Shown here piece by piece: positions 56,949 to 64,000 of a stretch of 64,000 nt of DNA (the first letter of the stretch is position 1; the number at the start of each line of letters is the position of its first letter). The notes under the pieces are model-generated. The model had not been told where the DNA came from, did not search any database, and worked only from the letters and a program-made list of their open reading frames with translations. A program made the translations under genes and the position numbers. Source of the DNA: Lachnospiraceae bacterium (GTDB taxonomy: Bacteria; Bacillota; Clostridia; Lachnospirales; Lachnospiraceae). The stretch is taken from contig JAAUZK010000024.1 in NCBI GenBank assembly GCA_014804655.1, forward strand, positions 214,357 through 278,356, written 5' to 3'.

Positions 56949-56977
56949 AGTATATCACAATATAAGAGAAAAGCCAA
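56949..56977 (-). promoter_or_regulatory. Probable promoter of rng
   Basis: On the minus strand TTGGCT (56977-56972), 17-base spacer, TATACT (56954-56949), about 70 bases from the ATG of rng. Confidence 0.5.
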
Positions 56978-57016
56978 AACAGAATCATTCGGCAAATCAT
57001 ACGATACGAATGCGTT

Positions 57017-57877
57017 TTACAGTTCTTCTTTTTTTATTCTATGCAGAATATAGAATGCGAACAATATAGTCGGCATAAAAGGGATGATTCCTGCATACGC
57101 AGGACCGATCAACATATTATATTGCGTTGTACTGCAGAACAGTATGCCTGTGCTTCCCAAGCCGTTGATGGCGCTGTGACAGATCGCTGCCGGAAGTGCG
57201 CTGTCTGTACGCAGTGTGACGTACCCTTCAATCACTCCGATGAAAGTGCAGAAGACAATCATTATCAAAATGCCCAGATAAGGATATCCAGGGTAATCCG
57301 TGCCATAATTGTGTCCCATGGCAATCATCGGAGCATGCCATATTCCCCAGATTATGCCTGTAAACAAAACAGCTTTCATGCTGCCGCAGGAGTCCTTTAA
57401 TCCGTATAACAGATATCCACGCCAGCCGAGCTCTTCGCCAAGAGTCGGAATCACATTGATAATTGGTGAAATCGCCGTGACCACGATCAAATTGACGATC
57501 TGCGACGTGCGCATATCCGGAGCAAAATCCCACATCACGGATGCGGTCAGGTCAAACTGTTCGCTGTAGATCAGATAATAAACCAATATACCCAGATACA
57601 CTAAGATGATAAAGCTAAAATAAGCAAACAGATAATTTCGTCCGTTTCCTTTGAATTTAGGTGCCAGCTTAAAATCGTGAAACCCCTGCTTCGTGAACAG
57701 TCTGGTCAGTACATTGCCGAGAACCGGCATAAACATACACAGCATAAATATGATAAGGGACTCTATTCCCCCGTAAGCTACCCCCATAACCGGGATCAAT
57801 GCAACAAGCATCCATGTCAGGGTAAATGTTATAACGCAGAATAGAATTGTGCGTTTTTTCGTTATTTTATGTTCCAT
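57017..57877 (-). CDS. CPBP family intramembrane glutamic endopeptidase
   Basis: 286 residues with seven or eight membrane helices. Abi/CPBP motif 1 EELGWRGYLL with the catalytic EE pair at about 147, motif 2 FTGIIWGIWHAPM, and HSAINGLG. These membrane proteases process prenylated or lantibiotic-type substrates in other systems; the substrate here is unknown. Stand-alone, between the UPF0145 and rng genes. Confidence 0.9.
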   Translation of the reverse strand: MEHKITKKRTILFCVITFTLTWMLVALIPVMGVAYGGIESLIIFMLCMFMPVLGNVLTRLFTKQGFHDFKLAPKFKGNGRNYLFAYFSFIILVYLGILVYYLIYSEQFDLTASVMWDFAPDMRTSQIVNLIVVTAISPIINVIPTLGEELGWRGYLLYGLKDSCGSMKAVLFTGIIWGIWHAPMIAMGHNYGTDYPGYPYLGILIMIVFCTFIGVIEGYVTLRTDSALPAAICHSAINGLGSTGILFCSTTQYNMLIGPAYAGIIPFMPTILFAFYILHRIKKEEL

Positions 57878-57916
57878 ATCGGTTCATCCTCCGCTCAAAT
57901 TATAATCCGAAATATA

Positions 57917-57951
57917 GAGGATGTCCTTGATCTTTCTCATAAGACATCCTC
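57917..57951. terminator. Hairpin after the UPF0145 gene
   Basis: GAGGATGTC / GACATCCTC arms (9 bp, perfect). T-rich on the plus-strand side only; on the minus strand the T-run is poor, so it is a weak terminator call. Confidence 0.4.
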
Positions 57952-57959
57952 TTTTGTTG

Positions 57960-58277
57960 CTACAGATTCTTATATTTCACAGCCGTGCCGTAAGCAATCA
58001 CTTCCGCCGCTCCCTGCATAACCGAGGAAGACGCATACCGCACATTGACAATTGCATCTGCGCCTATCGCCTGCGCTTCATCCACCATACGCTTCACGGC
58101 GATCTGTCTTGCCTGATTGAGCATTTCCGTATATTCCGTAACCTCACCGCCGACTAATGTTTTGATTCCCGCCATAAAATCCTTGCCGAAATTTTTCGTC
58201 TGCACGATACTTCCCTTCACGATTCCTAATGTTTCTAATTCTTTTCCTGAAATATAATCAGTATTTACGAGCAGCAT
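57960..58277 (-). CDS. UPF0145 (YbjQ) family protein
   Basis: 105 residues. Signatures NTDYISGKELETLGIVKGS, TLVGGEVTEYTEMLNQAR and ADAIVNVRY. YbjQ-like pentamers are annotated as heavy-metal binding but function is unknown. ATG at 58277 follows GGAGGAG. Overlaps the upstream MerR-type gene by 20 bases, so the two are an operon. Confidence 0.9.
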   Translation of the reverse strand: MLLVNTDYISGKELETLGIVKGSIVQTKNFGKDFMAGIKTLVGGEVTEYTEMLNQARQIAVKRMVDEAQAIGADAIVNVRYASSSVMQGAAEVIAYGTAVKYKNL

Positions 58278-58899
58278 CTTCTTCTCCTCCTTCAATCTCT
58301 CTCATGCGCTGTATCAGTGCGATAATCACTGCCATAATCACCGCTATCGGTATGAAAATGAATACACCCAGCATCCAGATCGGAATCGGGTCTGTTATAT
58401 AGCCCCATATAAAGACACAGATCAAAAACACCATAAAAATAATAAATGTCCCTGCCGCAATGATGGAGCCAAATTTTTTTTGAATGATATCATTCTTATT
58501 CACATTGGTAAATCTCGTTCCTTCCTTCTCCATTTCCACCATCCTTTCCAAGTATTCATCAGGCATAAGAACGGGGTATTTACAATGATCTTCCAAAAGA
58601 CTATGGCAGAGTCCGGAAGTTTCCTGCAAATTAACTTTCTCCCGTTCCAAAACGATCAACTGCCGCTGCAGCGCATCCTCAAGAAGCAGTTCACCATGCT
58701 GAATCTTTCGAATCTCCTCAATCGGAAGGGAAAGCTTTCTGAGAAGTTTGATTTTCTTTAACTCAGACACGTCTTCCTCCGTATAGTCCCGATATCCGTT
58801 TTCAACATTTCTCCTGGGATTCAGAAGTCCTTGTTGTTCATAGAAGCGAATGTTCTTTTTGGTAATGCCCACCTGCTGCTCAACTTCGTTGATCTTCAT
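58258..58899 (-). CDS. MerR family regulator with C-terminal membrane helices
   Basis: 213 residues. N-terminal MerR HTH (MKINEVEQQVGITKKNIRFYEQQGLL), dimerisation helix (residues about 75-115), then two membrane helices near 140-163 and 172-192. MerR proteins are normally soluble, so a membrane anchor is unusual. The region before the start holds a dyad and a 19-bp-spacer promoter, as in activator-type MerR systems. ATG at 58899 follows AAGAAAGGAAATC. Confidence 0.85.
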   Translation of the reverse strand: MKINEVEQQVGITKKNIRFYEQQGLLNPRRNVENGYRDYTEEDVSELKKIKLLRKLSLPIEEIRKIQHGELLLEDALQRQLIVLEREKVNLQETSGLCHSLLEDHCKYPVLMPDEYLERMVEMEKEGTRFTNVNKNDIIQKKFGSIIAAGTFIIFMVFLICVFIWGYITDPIPIWMLGVFIFIPIAVIMAVIIALIQRMREIEGGEEDAARKY

Positions 58900-58935
58900 G
58901 GTATGATTTCCTTTCTTACCCGTCCTGTTGCAATC

Positions 58936-58966
58936 AGAATAAGGCTTCCACAAGGTGGAAGGTCAA
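58936..58966 (-). promoter_or_regulatory. MerR-type promoter with 19-bp spacer and dyad
   Basis: On the minus strand TTGACC (58966-58961), a 19-base spacer, TATTCT (58941-58936). The spacer and -35 edge contain the dyad CTTCCAC-CTT-GTGGAAG (58961-58945). MerR activators twist such long-spaced promoters into activity, so autoregulation of the MerR/UPF0145 pair is likely. Confidence 0.75.
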
Positions 58967-59104
58967 GATTTTTTTGAAATTTTATCAATAATATTATAGG
59001 GAACTTTTGCAAATATATTTTGCAAAAAAGTTCCCTATATTCCAACGACCAAATTATTGCCCTTTGACTGATCCTATAAAAAGCCCGAAACTTTGACATA
59101 TTAT

Positions 59105-59869
59105 CTAAAAGTTTGCTGTTCCGGTTGAATATCCGACACCCCATAATATAATGCGTACCACACCGCATATGAGCAAATGGAGCGGATAATACACATAAAA
59201 TAATTTGCCCATTCCCTTGAAAGTGCCGCGCTCTCCATTATAGAGCCGCAAAAGCGGAATCGTAAGGCAGGTTCCCAACTGGATAAGTGCGTATATTTTA
59301 TCGATAAACAGAAAATATACTATCGCATACATAACTACACAAGTCATCATATGCGTCATCTGCTTCTTAAAATTCCCTCTATTCATGCCGATTGATAAAA
59401 TCGCCATGGTAGCGATACAACTCCAGTCAGAAGGAAAAGTAATGAGGCAGATGATGATAGCCGCCACGCTTTTCTGCCACGCTTTCCACTCAGCCTTGTC
59501 AAATATGTACAGTAATACCAGTCCCCATGCTAACGACCATACAACTCCGGTCTGATTAAATATCGTAGTCTGAAAAGGGATGAAAGGTATTCCAAAGCAA
59601 AAATTATAGGCAAAATGGGATATGACTGCCAATATGAATAACCTTGCAGCGTATTTCTTAATATTATGTGTGTGATAATATCCCTCGGCAATGAAAAACC
59701 ACATAATAGGCGCTGTAATTCTGCCGATAATATGTAAGAGAATCACATACCATTCTGTAGAGTAGCCCGGAAACAATGTCCATGTTAAGTGATCCAGCGT
59801 CATCGCCACGATCGCTATCAGTTTAAGCGTATTTGCGTTTAGTCCTTTGACTTTGTCTGTATATGGCAT
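59105..59869 (-). CDS. TraX family membrane protein
   Basis: 254 residues, about seven membrane helices. LNANTLKLIAIVAMTLDHL near the start and IGRITAPIMWFFIAEGYYHT are TraX-family marks. In F plasmid TraX acetylates pilin; chromosomal members are acyltransferase-like but uncharacterised. ATG at 59869 follows AGAGGAC. Confidence 0.82.
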   Translation of the reverse strand: MPYTDKVKGLNANTLKLIAIVAMTLDHLTWTLFPGYSTEWYVILLHIIGRITAPIMWFFIAEGYYHTHNIKKYAARLFILAVISHFAYNFCFGIPFIPFQTTIFNQTGVVWSLAWGLVLLYIFDKAEWKAWQKSVAAIIICLITFPSDWSCIATMAILSIGMNRGNFKKQMTHMMTCVVMYAIVYFLFIDKIYALIQLGTCLTIPLLRLYNGERGTFKGMGKLFYVYYPLHLLICGVVRIILWGVGYSTGTANF

Positions 59870-59899
59870 GTTCAGTCCTCTTTGCATCATTTTCACCTC

Positions 59900-60598
59900 T
59901 TACCCCACATCTGCAAGCGGAATAAATCTATGGTCGTCTCCATCTTTCGCAATATCAGTGTAAGTCTCCAATCTGATCACCTGATAAGCTGACGGGGAAA
60001 TATCTACACCCGCAAACTGACACAGTTTTTCAAATACCATCGTAGGTTTAATATTTCCGCTGCTGCTTGCATTGACAAGCATGTGAATCGTTCCGTTCTG
60101 TCCCGCTCCGAGTTCATAAATGCCTTGTTTTAAATCCAGTTCAACAACACTTTTCTTTGTTTCTTTCGTGTAAGGGATGGTGGCCTGACTGCAGAAATGC
60201 TGTATTTTACTTTCCAGATCATCAATCGGAAAACTGCCCTCTTTCATCCGCAGGCTGTAAGAAGCCGCTGCAACGCTGGACATGGCATTTTTCACATTCT
60301 CCGGCAAAATAGTTACTGAAAGCACTTCCACGCCTTCCACCATGACCTGATTCAGTGCGTCTTTCATATCCTCCGTAGAAGTCATGGAGAGCACTTCAAT
60401 ATCCATATATTCCCCACGGCTCTCAATTCCTACACCCAGAGGCGCCGCAAAGGACATGATCTGGTGCGGGCTGAACCCTTCCGAGTACTTAATATCGATA
60501 TCTGCACGTCTGATCGCTTTCTGAAAAAAACGCATCATGTCCAGATGACCTATAAATTTCATTGTGCCGTATTTGGCGAATTTGATTCTGATTTTCAT
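59900..60598 (-). CDS. TIGR03936 family radical SAM-associated protein (DUF2344)
   Basis: 232 residues. Starts MKIRIKFAKYGTMKFIGHLDMMR, with YSEGFSPHQIMSFAAPLGVG, typical of TIGR03936. It is found with TIGR03960 proteins, fused or adjacent, and its function is unknown. The longer ORF to 60712 overlaps the radical SAM gene and is rejected. AGAGGTAGG precedes ATG. Confidence 0.9.
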   Translation of the reverse strand: MKIRIKFAKYGTMKFIGHLDMMRFFQKAIRRADIDIKYSEGFSPHQIMSFAAPLGVGIESRGEYMDIEVLSMTSTEDMKDALNQVMVEGVEVLSVTILPENVKNAMSSVAAASYSLRMKEGSFPIDDLESKIQHFCSQATIPYTKETKKSVVELDLKQGIYELGAGQNGTIHMLVNASSSGNIKPTMVFEKLCQFAGVDISPSAYQVIRLETYTDIAKDGDDHRFIPLADVG

Positions 60599-60605
60599 TG
60601 GATTC

Positions 60606-62471
60606 CTACCTCTCATAACAGATTCCGCCGCCGAAACGGTTTGCTCCGCACCCCTGACATTGCACCTTACAGTTGGGAGAAACTGTCTGGGCCTGCGCCT
60701 TCTTCCATTCACGCAGCAAAAACTTCTTCGTTACGCCGCAGTCCAGGAAATCCCACGGGAAAATCTCGTCATCCGCCCGCTCCCTCGTAGTATAGAATCC
60801 GATATCCAGCCCACAGTCCTCAAAGCATTCCATCCATACGTCATTGTGGAAATACTCGCTCCAAGAGTCAAACAGACAGCCATTCTTATAAGCCTCCATA
60901 ATCACCTGCGCGATTTTGCGGTCACCTCTGGCAAAAACACCCTCTAACACACTCACGTCCGCCTCATGCCAGTTGTACTTTATACTCTTCTGATTGAGCT
61001 GCTCCATAATACCCCGCTTCGTCTGATAAGCCTTCTCGATAAATTCCTCCTTCGTGCACATAGGTGCCCACTGAAAGGGCGTAAAAGGCTTCGGAATGAA
61101 AAATGAAGTGCTGGTGACGATCTGCACTTTGCCGTTGACACGCTTGTCCTTCGGAACAGTATCAAAAAAAGTCGCCGCAATCTTATTGGAAAGATCGCCG
61201 ATGCCCAGGATATCTTCCTCTGTCTCTGTGGGAAGTCCCAGCATGAAATAAAGTTTCACCCTGGTCCATCCGCCCTGAAAGGCAAGCGCCGCGCCTTTTA
61301 AGATCACTTCCTCCGTCAATCCCTTATTGATTACGTCCCGCAGTCTCTGACTGCCCGCTTCCGGCGCGAAGGTAAGGCTACTCTTCTTGACATCCTGTAC
61401 CTTGCTCATCACATCCAGAGAAAAGGCATCAATACGCAGAGACGGCAGGGAAATATTCGTATGTCTCTGACCGCAGTCTTCAATCAGAAAATCCAAAAGA
61501 TCATCCAACCGGGAATAATCGCTGGAACTTAAAGAACTTAAGGAAATCTCTTCATATCCTGTGTTTTTAAGCATTTCAATCGCATATTCCTTAAGTTTGT
61601 CCACATTCCGCTCCCGCACGGGACGATATAACTGTCCTGCCTGACAGAACCGGCAGCCGCGGATGCAGCCCCTTTGAATTTCCAATACTACCCGGTCCTG
61701 TGTCACCTTAATAAAAGGAACTACCGGCTTTAGCGGATAATGCGTATTTGTCACATCCATCACGATCTCTTTTAAGATAGTATCGGGTATATCATCATAC
61801 AGCTTACGCCTTCCCCGTATCGTACCGTCCTCGTTATAAAGCTCTTCATAGAACTGCGGCACATATATGCCGGGAATCTTCGCTGCCCCGCGTAAGAAAT
61901 CCTGCCTTGACCCGTCATTATCTCTATTTTCAATATACCAGTCAAACAATCTGCGGTACTGGGTCTCACCTTCACCGATATAGAACAGATCAAAAAATTC
62001 TGCAATCGGCTCCGGATTATAGGTGCACGGACCGCCACCGATCACGATAGGCATATCCTCGCCCCGGTCTTTAGCACATAGTGGAATCTGTGCAAGATCC
62101 AGTATCTGCAGAATATTCGTATAGCACATTTCATACTGAATGGTTATCCCAAGAAAATTCATATTCTTGACCGGTTCCTGCGACTCTAAACCAAAAAGCG
62201 GAATATTCTTATCCCGCATAATCTTATCCAGATCAACCCACGGAGAATAGACGCGCTCACACCACACGTCCTCCCACTCGTTCAGCATACTATAAATAAT
62301 CTGGATACCCAGATGAGACATACCAATCTCATACACATCCGGAAAACACATTGCGAAACGAATCGCCACCTGTGACTTATCCTTTACGACAGAGTTCACC
62401 TCATTGCCGATATAACGCGCAGGCTTCTCCACCTGCATTAAAATGTCGTCGCTTAATGCCAATTCTCTCAT
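60606..62471 (-). CDS. TIGR03960 family B12-binding-like radical SAM protein
   Basis: 621 residues from the ATG at 62471, which follows AAGGAAC; the in-frame ATG at 62501 lacks a site. N-terminal B12-binding-like domain (about 30-180), then radical SAM C-x3-C-x2-C in RGCIRGCRFCQ (about 270) and a C-terminal segment with clustered Cys. Lies beside the TIGR03936 gene, the usual pairing; product unknown. Confidence 0.92.
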   Translation of the reverse strand: MRELALSDDILMQVEKPARYIGNEVNSVVKDKSQVAIRFAMCFPDVYEIGMSHLGIQIIYSMLNEWEDVWCERVYSPWVDLDKIMRDKNIPLFGLESQEPVKNMNFLGITIQYEMCYTNILQILDLAQIPLCAKDRGEDMPIVIGGGPCTYNPEPIAEFFDLFYIGEGETQYRRLFDWYIENRDNDGSRQDFLRGAAKIPGIYVPQFYEELYNEDGTIRGRRKLYDDIPDTILKEIVMDVTNTHYPLKPVVPFIKVTQDRVVLEIQRGCIRGCRFCQAGQLYRPVRERNVDKLKEYAIEMLKNTGYEEISLSSLSSSDYSRLDDLLDFLIEDCGQRHTNISLPSLRIDAFSLDVMSKVQDVKKSSLTFAPEAGSQRLRDVINKGLTEEVILKGAALAFQGGWTRVKLYFMLGLPTETEEDILGIGDLSNKIAATFFDTVPKDKRVNGKVQIVTSTSFFIPKPFTPFQWAPMCTKEEFIEKAYQTKRGIMEQLNQKSIKYNWHEADVSVLEGVFARGDRKIAQVIMEAYKNGCLFDSWSEYFHNDVWMECFEDCGLDIGFYTTRERADDEIFPWDFLDCGVTKKFLLREWKKAQAQTVSPNCKVQCQGCGANRFGGGICYER

Positions 62472-62516
62472 GAAATACTGTTCCTTATTTGTCTTAATCA
62501 TTCTATTATGACACTG

Positions 62517-62581
62517 GGAAGAATGCGCGTTTTTAGCATTCTTCCAGACAAGAAAGGCTTGCAGGCAAGCCTTTCTTGTCT
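62517..62581. repeat. Two adjacent perfect palindromes
   Basis: GGAAGAATGC...GCATTCTTCC (62517-62545) followed at once by AGACAAGAAAGGCTT-GCAGGC-AAGCCTTTCTTGTCT (62546-62581, 15-bp arms). The first arms, and the inner GCTTG/CAAGC, match the palindrome at 5025. It separates the radical SAM gene from the unknown gene; no T-run. Confidence 0.75.
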
Positions 62582-62597
62582 TAGTATATAGGATATA

Positions 62598-63062
62598 TCA
62601 CTCAAAATCAAGCAACGACGCCAGCCCATCCATGGTACTATTGCCCTCCCCGTCATATAAATGAAAGGTATCCGCCATAATCATCTCATGAATATCATTG
62701 GTCGAATAGCGGCCGATTTTGTCATCACCCGTATCACACAACAGAAACCCAACAAACAAGAGAATTGCAAGAATCATACGGTACTTAAATGTTCCCATGG
62801 AAAATACCGGAACAATACCGTCCTCCGTCGGACGATTCGCATAATCATGATCTCCCGACACTAATTTTCCCCTGTCATACAAGGGTGGCTGCGTGTCCGT
62901 ACCGTACAGAATATGTTCTCTCTGTCTTATTTTTATACGATTTCCATGATTTTCTTCCCTTATGTACTGTGCCAGAGCCATTTTCTTTTCCAAAGGAATT
63001 TTATTTACCATATTTTTACTGCCTATTCCATATATCTGTTGCTCTATTTTATGTTTTGTCAT
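62598..63062 (-). CDS. Unknown single-span membrane protein
   Basis: 154 residues, or about 137 from ATG at 63011. A charged N-terminal region (KKMALAQYIREENHGNRIKIRQREHILYG), one membrane helix (YRMILAILLFVGFLLC), then an acidic extracytoplasmic tail (DDKIGRYSTNDIHEMIM). No family recognised. Ribosome-binding sites are weak for both starts. Confidence 0.6.
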   Translation of the reverse strand: MTKHKIEQQIYGIGSKNMVNKIPLEKKMALAQYIREENHGNRIKIRQREHILYGTDTQPPLYDRGKLVSGDHDYANRPTEDGIVPVFSMGTFKYRMILAILLFVGFLLCDTGDDKIGRYSTNDIHEMIMADTFHLYDGEGNSTMDGLASLLDFE

Positions 63063-63574
63063 CCAAAAAAAGAACGAGTCCGGTTGTACAGCGTTTCAGG
63101 TAAGTTATAAAATTCGGAAAATATGCAAAAACAAATGTTATTCATTTTTGCGAATAAAATACATGATGATCCCTTGGAAAATAAGTTGCAATGGCAACCC
63201 AAAACTATATAGCAAAAAATTGCATTTCACATGTTATCGTATTCGCTTCACATTTTAATTTCAAAAAAGTTCAAAATATTTCAAGTAAATAATGCAAGAA
63301 ATCCTGCAAAGCATATTTTTGATCTGAAAAAATATTGATAATATGAAAGATTTATGAAATCCGACTAAAAATATCCGGTTGCGTCACTGTAACAATCCAA
63401 ACGCAATCTCTTTACATCTTGTTTTATTGTCATAGTGCAACTTAATAAAAATTTCTTTTTAAAACATTTTAATATGTTTTTTTGATATTCAGCGACAGAA
63501 TTATATTGTCGTTAAATCATTTACTACAAATCTAATACGATTGGAAATCATAGCAAATTTTTAAGAAAAATAAA
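63063..63574. other. AT-rich intergenic region, no gene recognised
   Basis: About 500 bases between the unknown membrane gene and the hisIE terminator. Rich in A and T runs, no convincing ORF or tRNA. A short dyad CGACA...TGTCG near 63490-63510 and a small GTTGC-AATG-GCAAC hairpin near 63190 are visible. A minus-strand TATAAT near 63500 could serve the gene downstream. Confidence 0.5.
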
Positions 63575-63621
63575 AATAACAACAGTTACCATAAATTGGA
63601 TAATTAATAACTGTTGTTATT
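63575..63621 (-). terminator. Terminator of hisIE
   Basis: AATAACAACAGTTA and TAACTGTTGTTATT form a perfect 14-bp stem. On the minus strand it is followed by a T-rich run, about 40 bases past the hisIE stop. Confidence 0.8.
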
Positions 63622-63663
63622 CCGATTTTTCTGACTTGTTGTCACAGTAATGTATTTATGACT

Positions 63664-64000
63664 CTATCTCTGCGCTAATTCTGTTGTAATCTCTTCCCAA
63701 GTTACATTTTTCTCCGCCATCAGCACCATCATATGGTACAAAAAATCGGAAATTTCATACTTAACTTCGTTTGCATTAGGGTTTTTGGCGGCAATTACAA
63801 TCTCTGTAGCCTCCTCTCCCAGCTTCTTCAGGATCTTATCGATTCCTTTATCAAACAGATAATTCGTATATGATCCCTCTTTCGGGTGCACTTTTCGATC
63901 CTTAATCACATCAAACACCTGCTCGAATACTTTGAGTGGATTCGTCTCTTCATATTCCTTCGTCATAATCTCATTAAAGAAACAGGAATGGGAACCCGTA
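63664..64000 (-). CDS. hisIE: Bifunctional HisIE, C-terminal part, cut by the window edge
   Basis: The readable frame gives the phosphoribosyl-ATP pyrophosphatase (HisE) domain: VFDVIKDRKVHPKEGSYTNYLFDKGIDKILKKLGEEATEIVIAAKN. The frame continues upstream past the ATG at 63966 without a stop, reading TGSHSCFFNEI to the window edge. That is the C-terminus of a HisI (phosphoribosyl-AMP cyclohydrolase) domain, so the gene is a HisI-HisE fusion rather than a lone HisE. Both act in steps two and three of histidine synthesis. Confidence 0.88.
   Translation of the reverse strand, partial: TGSHSCFFNEIMTKEYEETNPLKVFEQVFDVIKDRKVHPKEGSYTNYLFDKGIDKILKKLGEEATEIVIAAKNPNANEVKYEISDFLYHMMVLMAEKNVTWEEITTELAQR

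Noticed and set aside
58896-59168. 90-residue minus-strand ORF between MerR and TraX genes
   Set aside because: It overlaps the MerR promoter and the TraX 3' end, with no recognisable protein pattern.

Overview
The window looks like a chromosomal segment of a spore-forming, anaerobic Bacillota of the Lachnospiraceae type (class Clostridia). This rests on gene order and family content, not on a database search. The main clues are a GerW/YtfJ sporulation protein, the rpmB | asp23-like-yloV-recG block, and an endonuclease-type MutL. Others are a complete Min system beside mreBCD-PBP2-RodA, and the radical-SAM pair near rng-rplU-prp-rpmA-obgE. An L27 with a cleavable N-terminus sits beside its Prp protease, and the LexA boxes are of Gram-positive type. 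No rRNA, tRNA, CRISPR array, insertion sequence or prophage was recognised.

Layout, plus strand from about 40 to 38.9 kb. (1) DUF2953-gerW, a 46-residue membrane peptide and a J-domain coiled-coil protein. (2) rpmB (minus) divergent from asp23-like-yloV-recG, then degV-miaB-mutS-mutL-miaA-ynbB, a cluster of DNA repair and tRNA modification genes. (3) A structured, probably non-coding element at 16.7-16.9 kb, then DUF4321, radC, mreB-mreC-mreD-PBP2-minC-minD-minE-rodA-mgsA-dacF, which is the cell elongation and septum-placement cluster. (4) A small P-loop protein, an orphan HlyD-like adaptor, yggS, sepF, aroB, lspA, a 45-bp tandem repeat and rluD. (5) An uncharacterised gene with cstA, then a BlaI/BlaR1-type pair. 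The M56 peptidase gene of that pair is cut by one in-frame TAA from a downstream Cys/His-repeat tail.

The rest is mixed-strand. It holds a tyrosine recombinase (minus), a cytidylate-kinase-like protein and a membrane-anchored phosphate-binding-like protein (plus), then dtd and an AI-2E transporter (minus). A TtcA-like PP-loop protein and an XerS-like recombinase follow. A LysM (YneA-like) gene and lexA diverge across a region with four LexA-type boxes. From 48.2 kb to the end nearly all genes are on the minus strand: rsfS, yqeK, nadD, yhbY, obgE, rpmA, prp, rplU, a GntR/ABC cassette, a NUDIX hydrolase, rng, CPBP protease, UPF0145 plus a membrane-anchored MerR, TraX, the two radical-SAM-associated proteins, an unknown membrane protein and a truncated hisIE. 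The cassettes inside the rplU-rng-radical SAM neighbourhood look like accessory insertions.

Most genes are housekeeping. The most unusual observations are the split M56/Cys-His protein, the 160-bp structured element, two families of intergenic palindromes (one expanded into a 45-bp tandem array), the MerR protein with membrane segments and a 19-bp-spacer promoter, and the LexA-box cluster.
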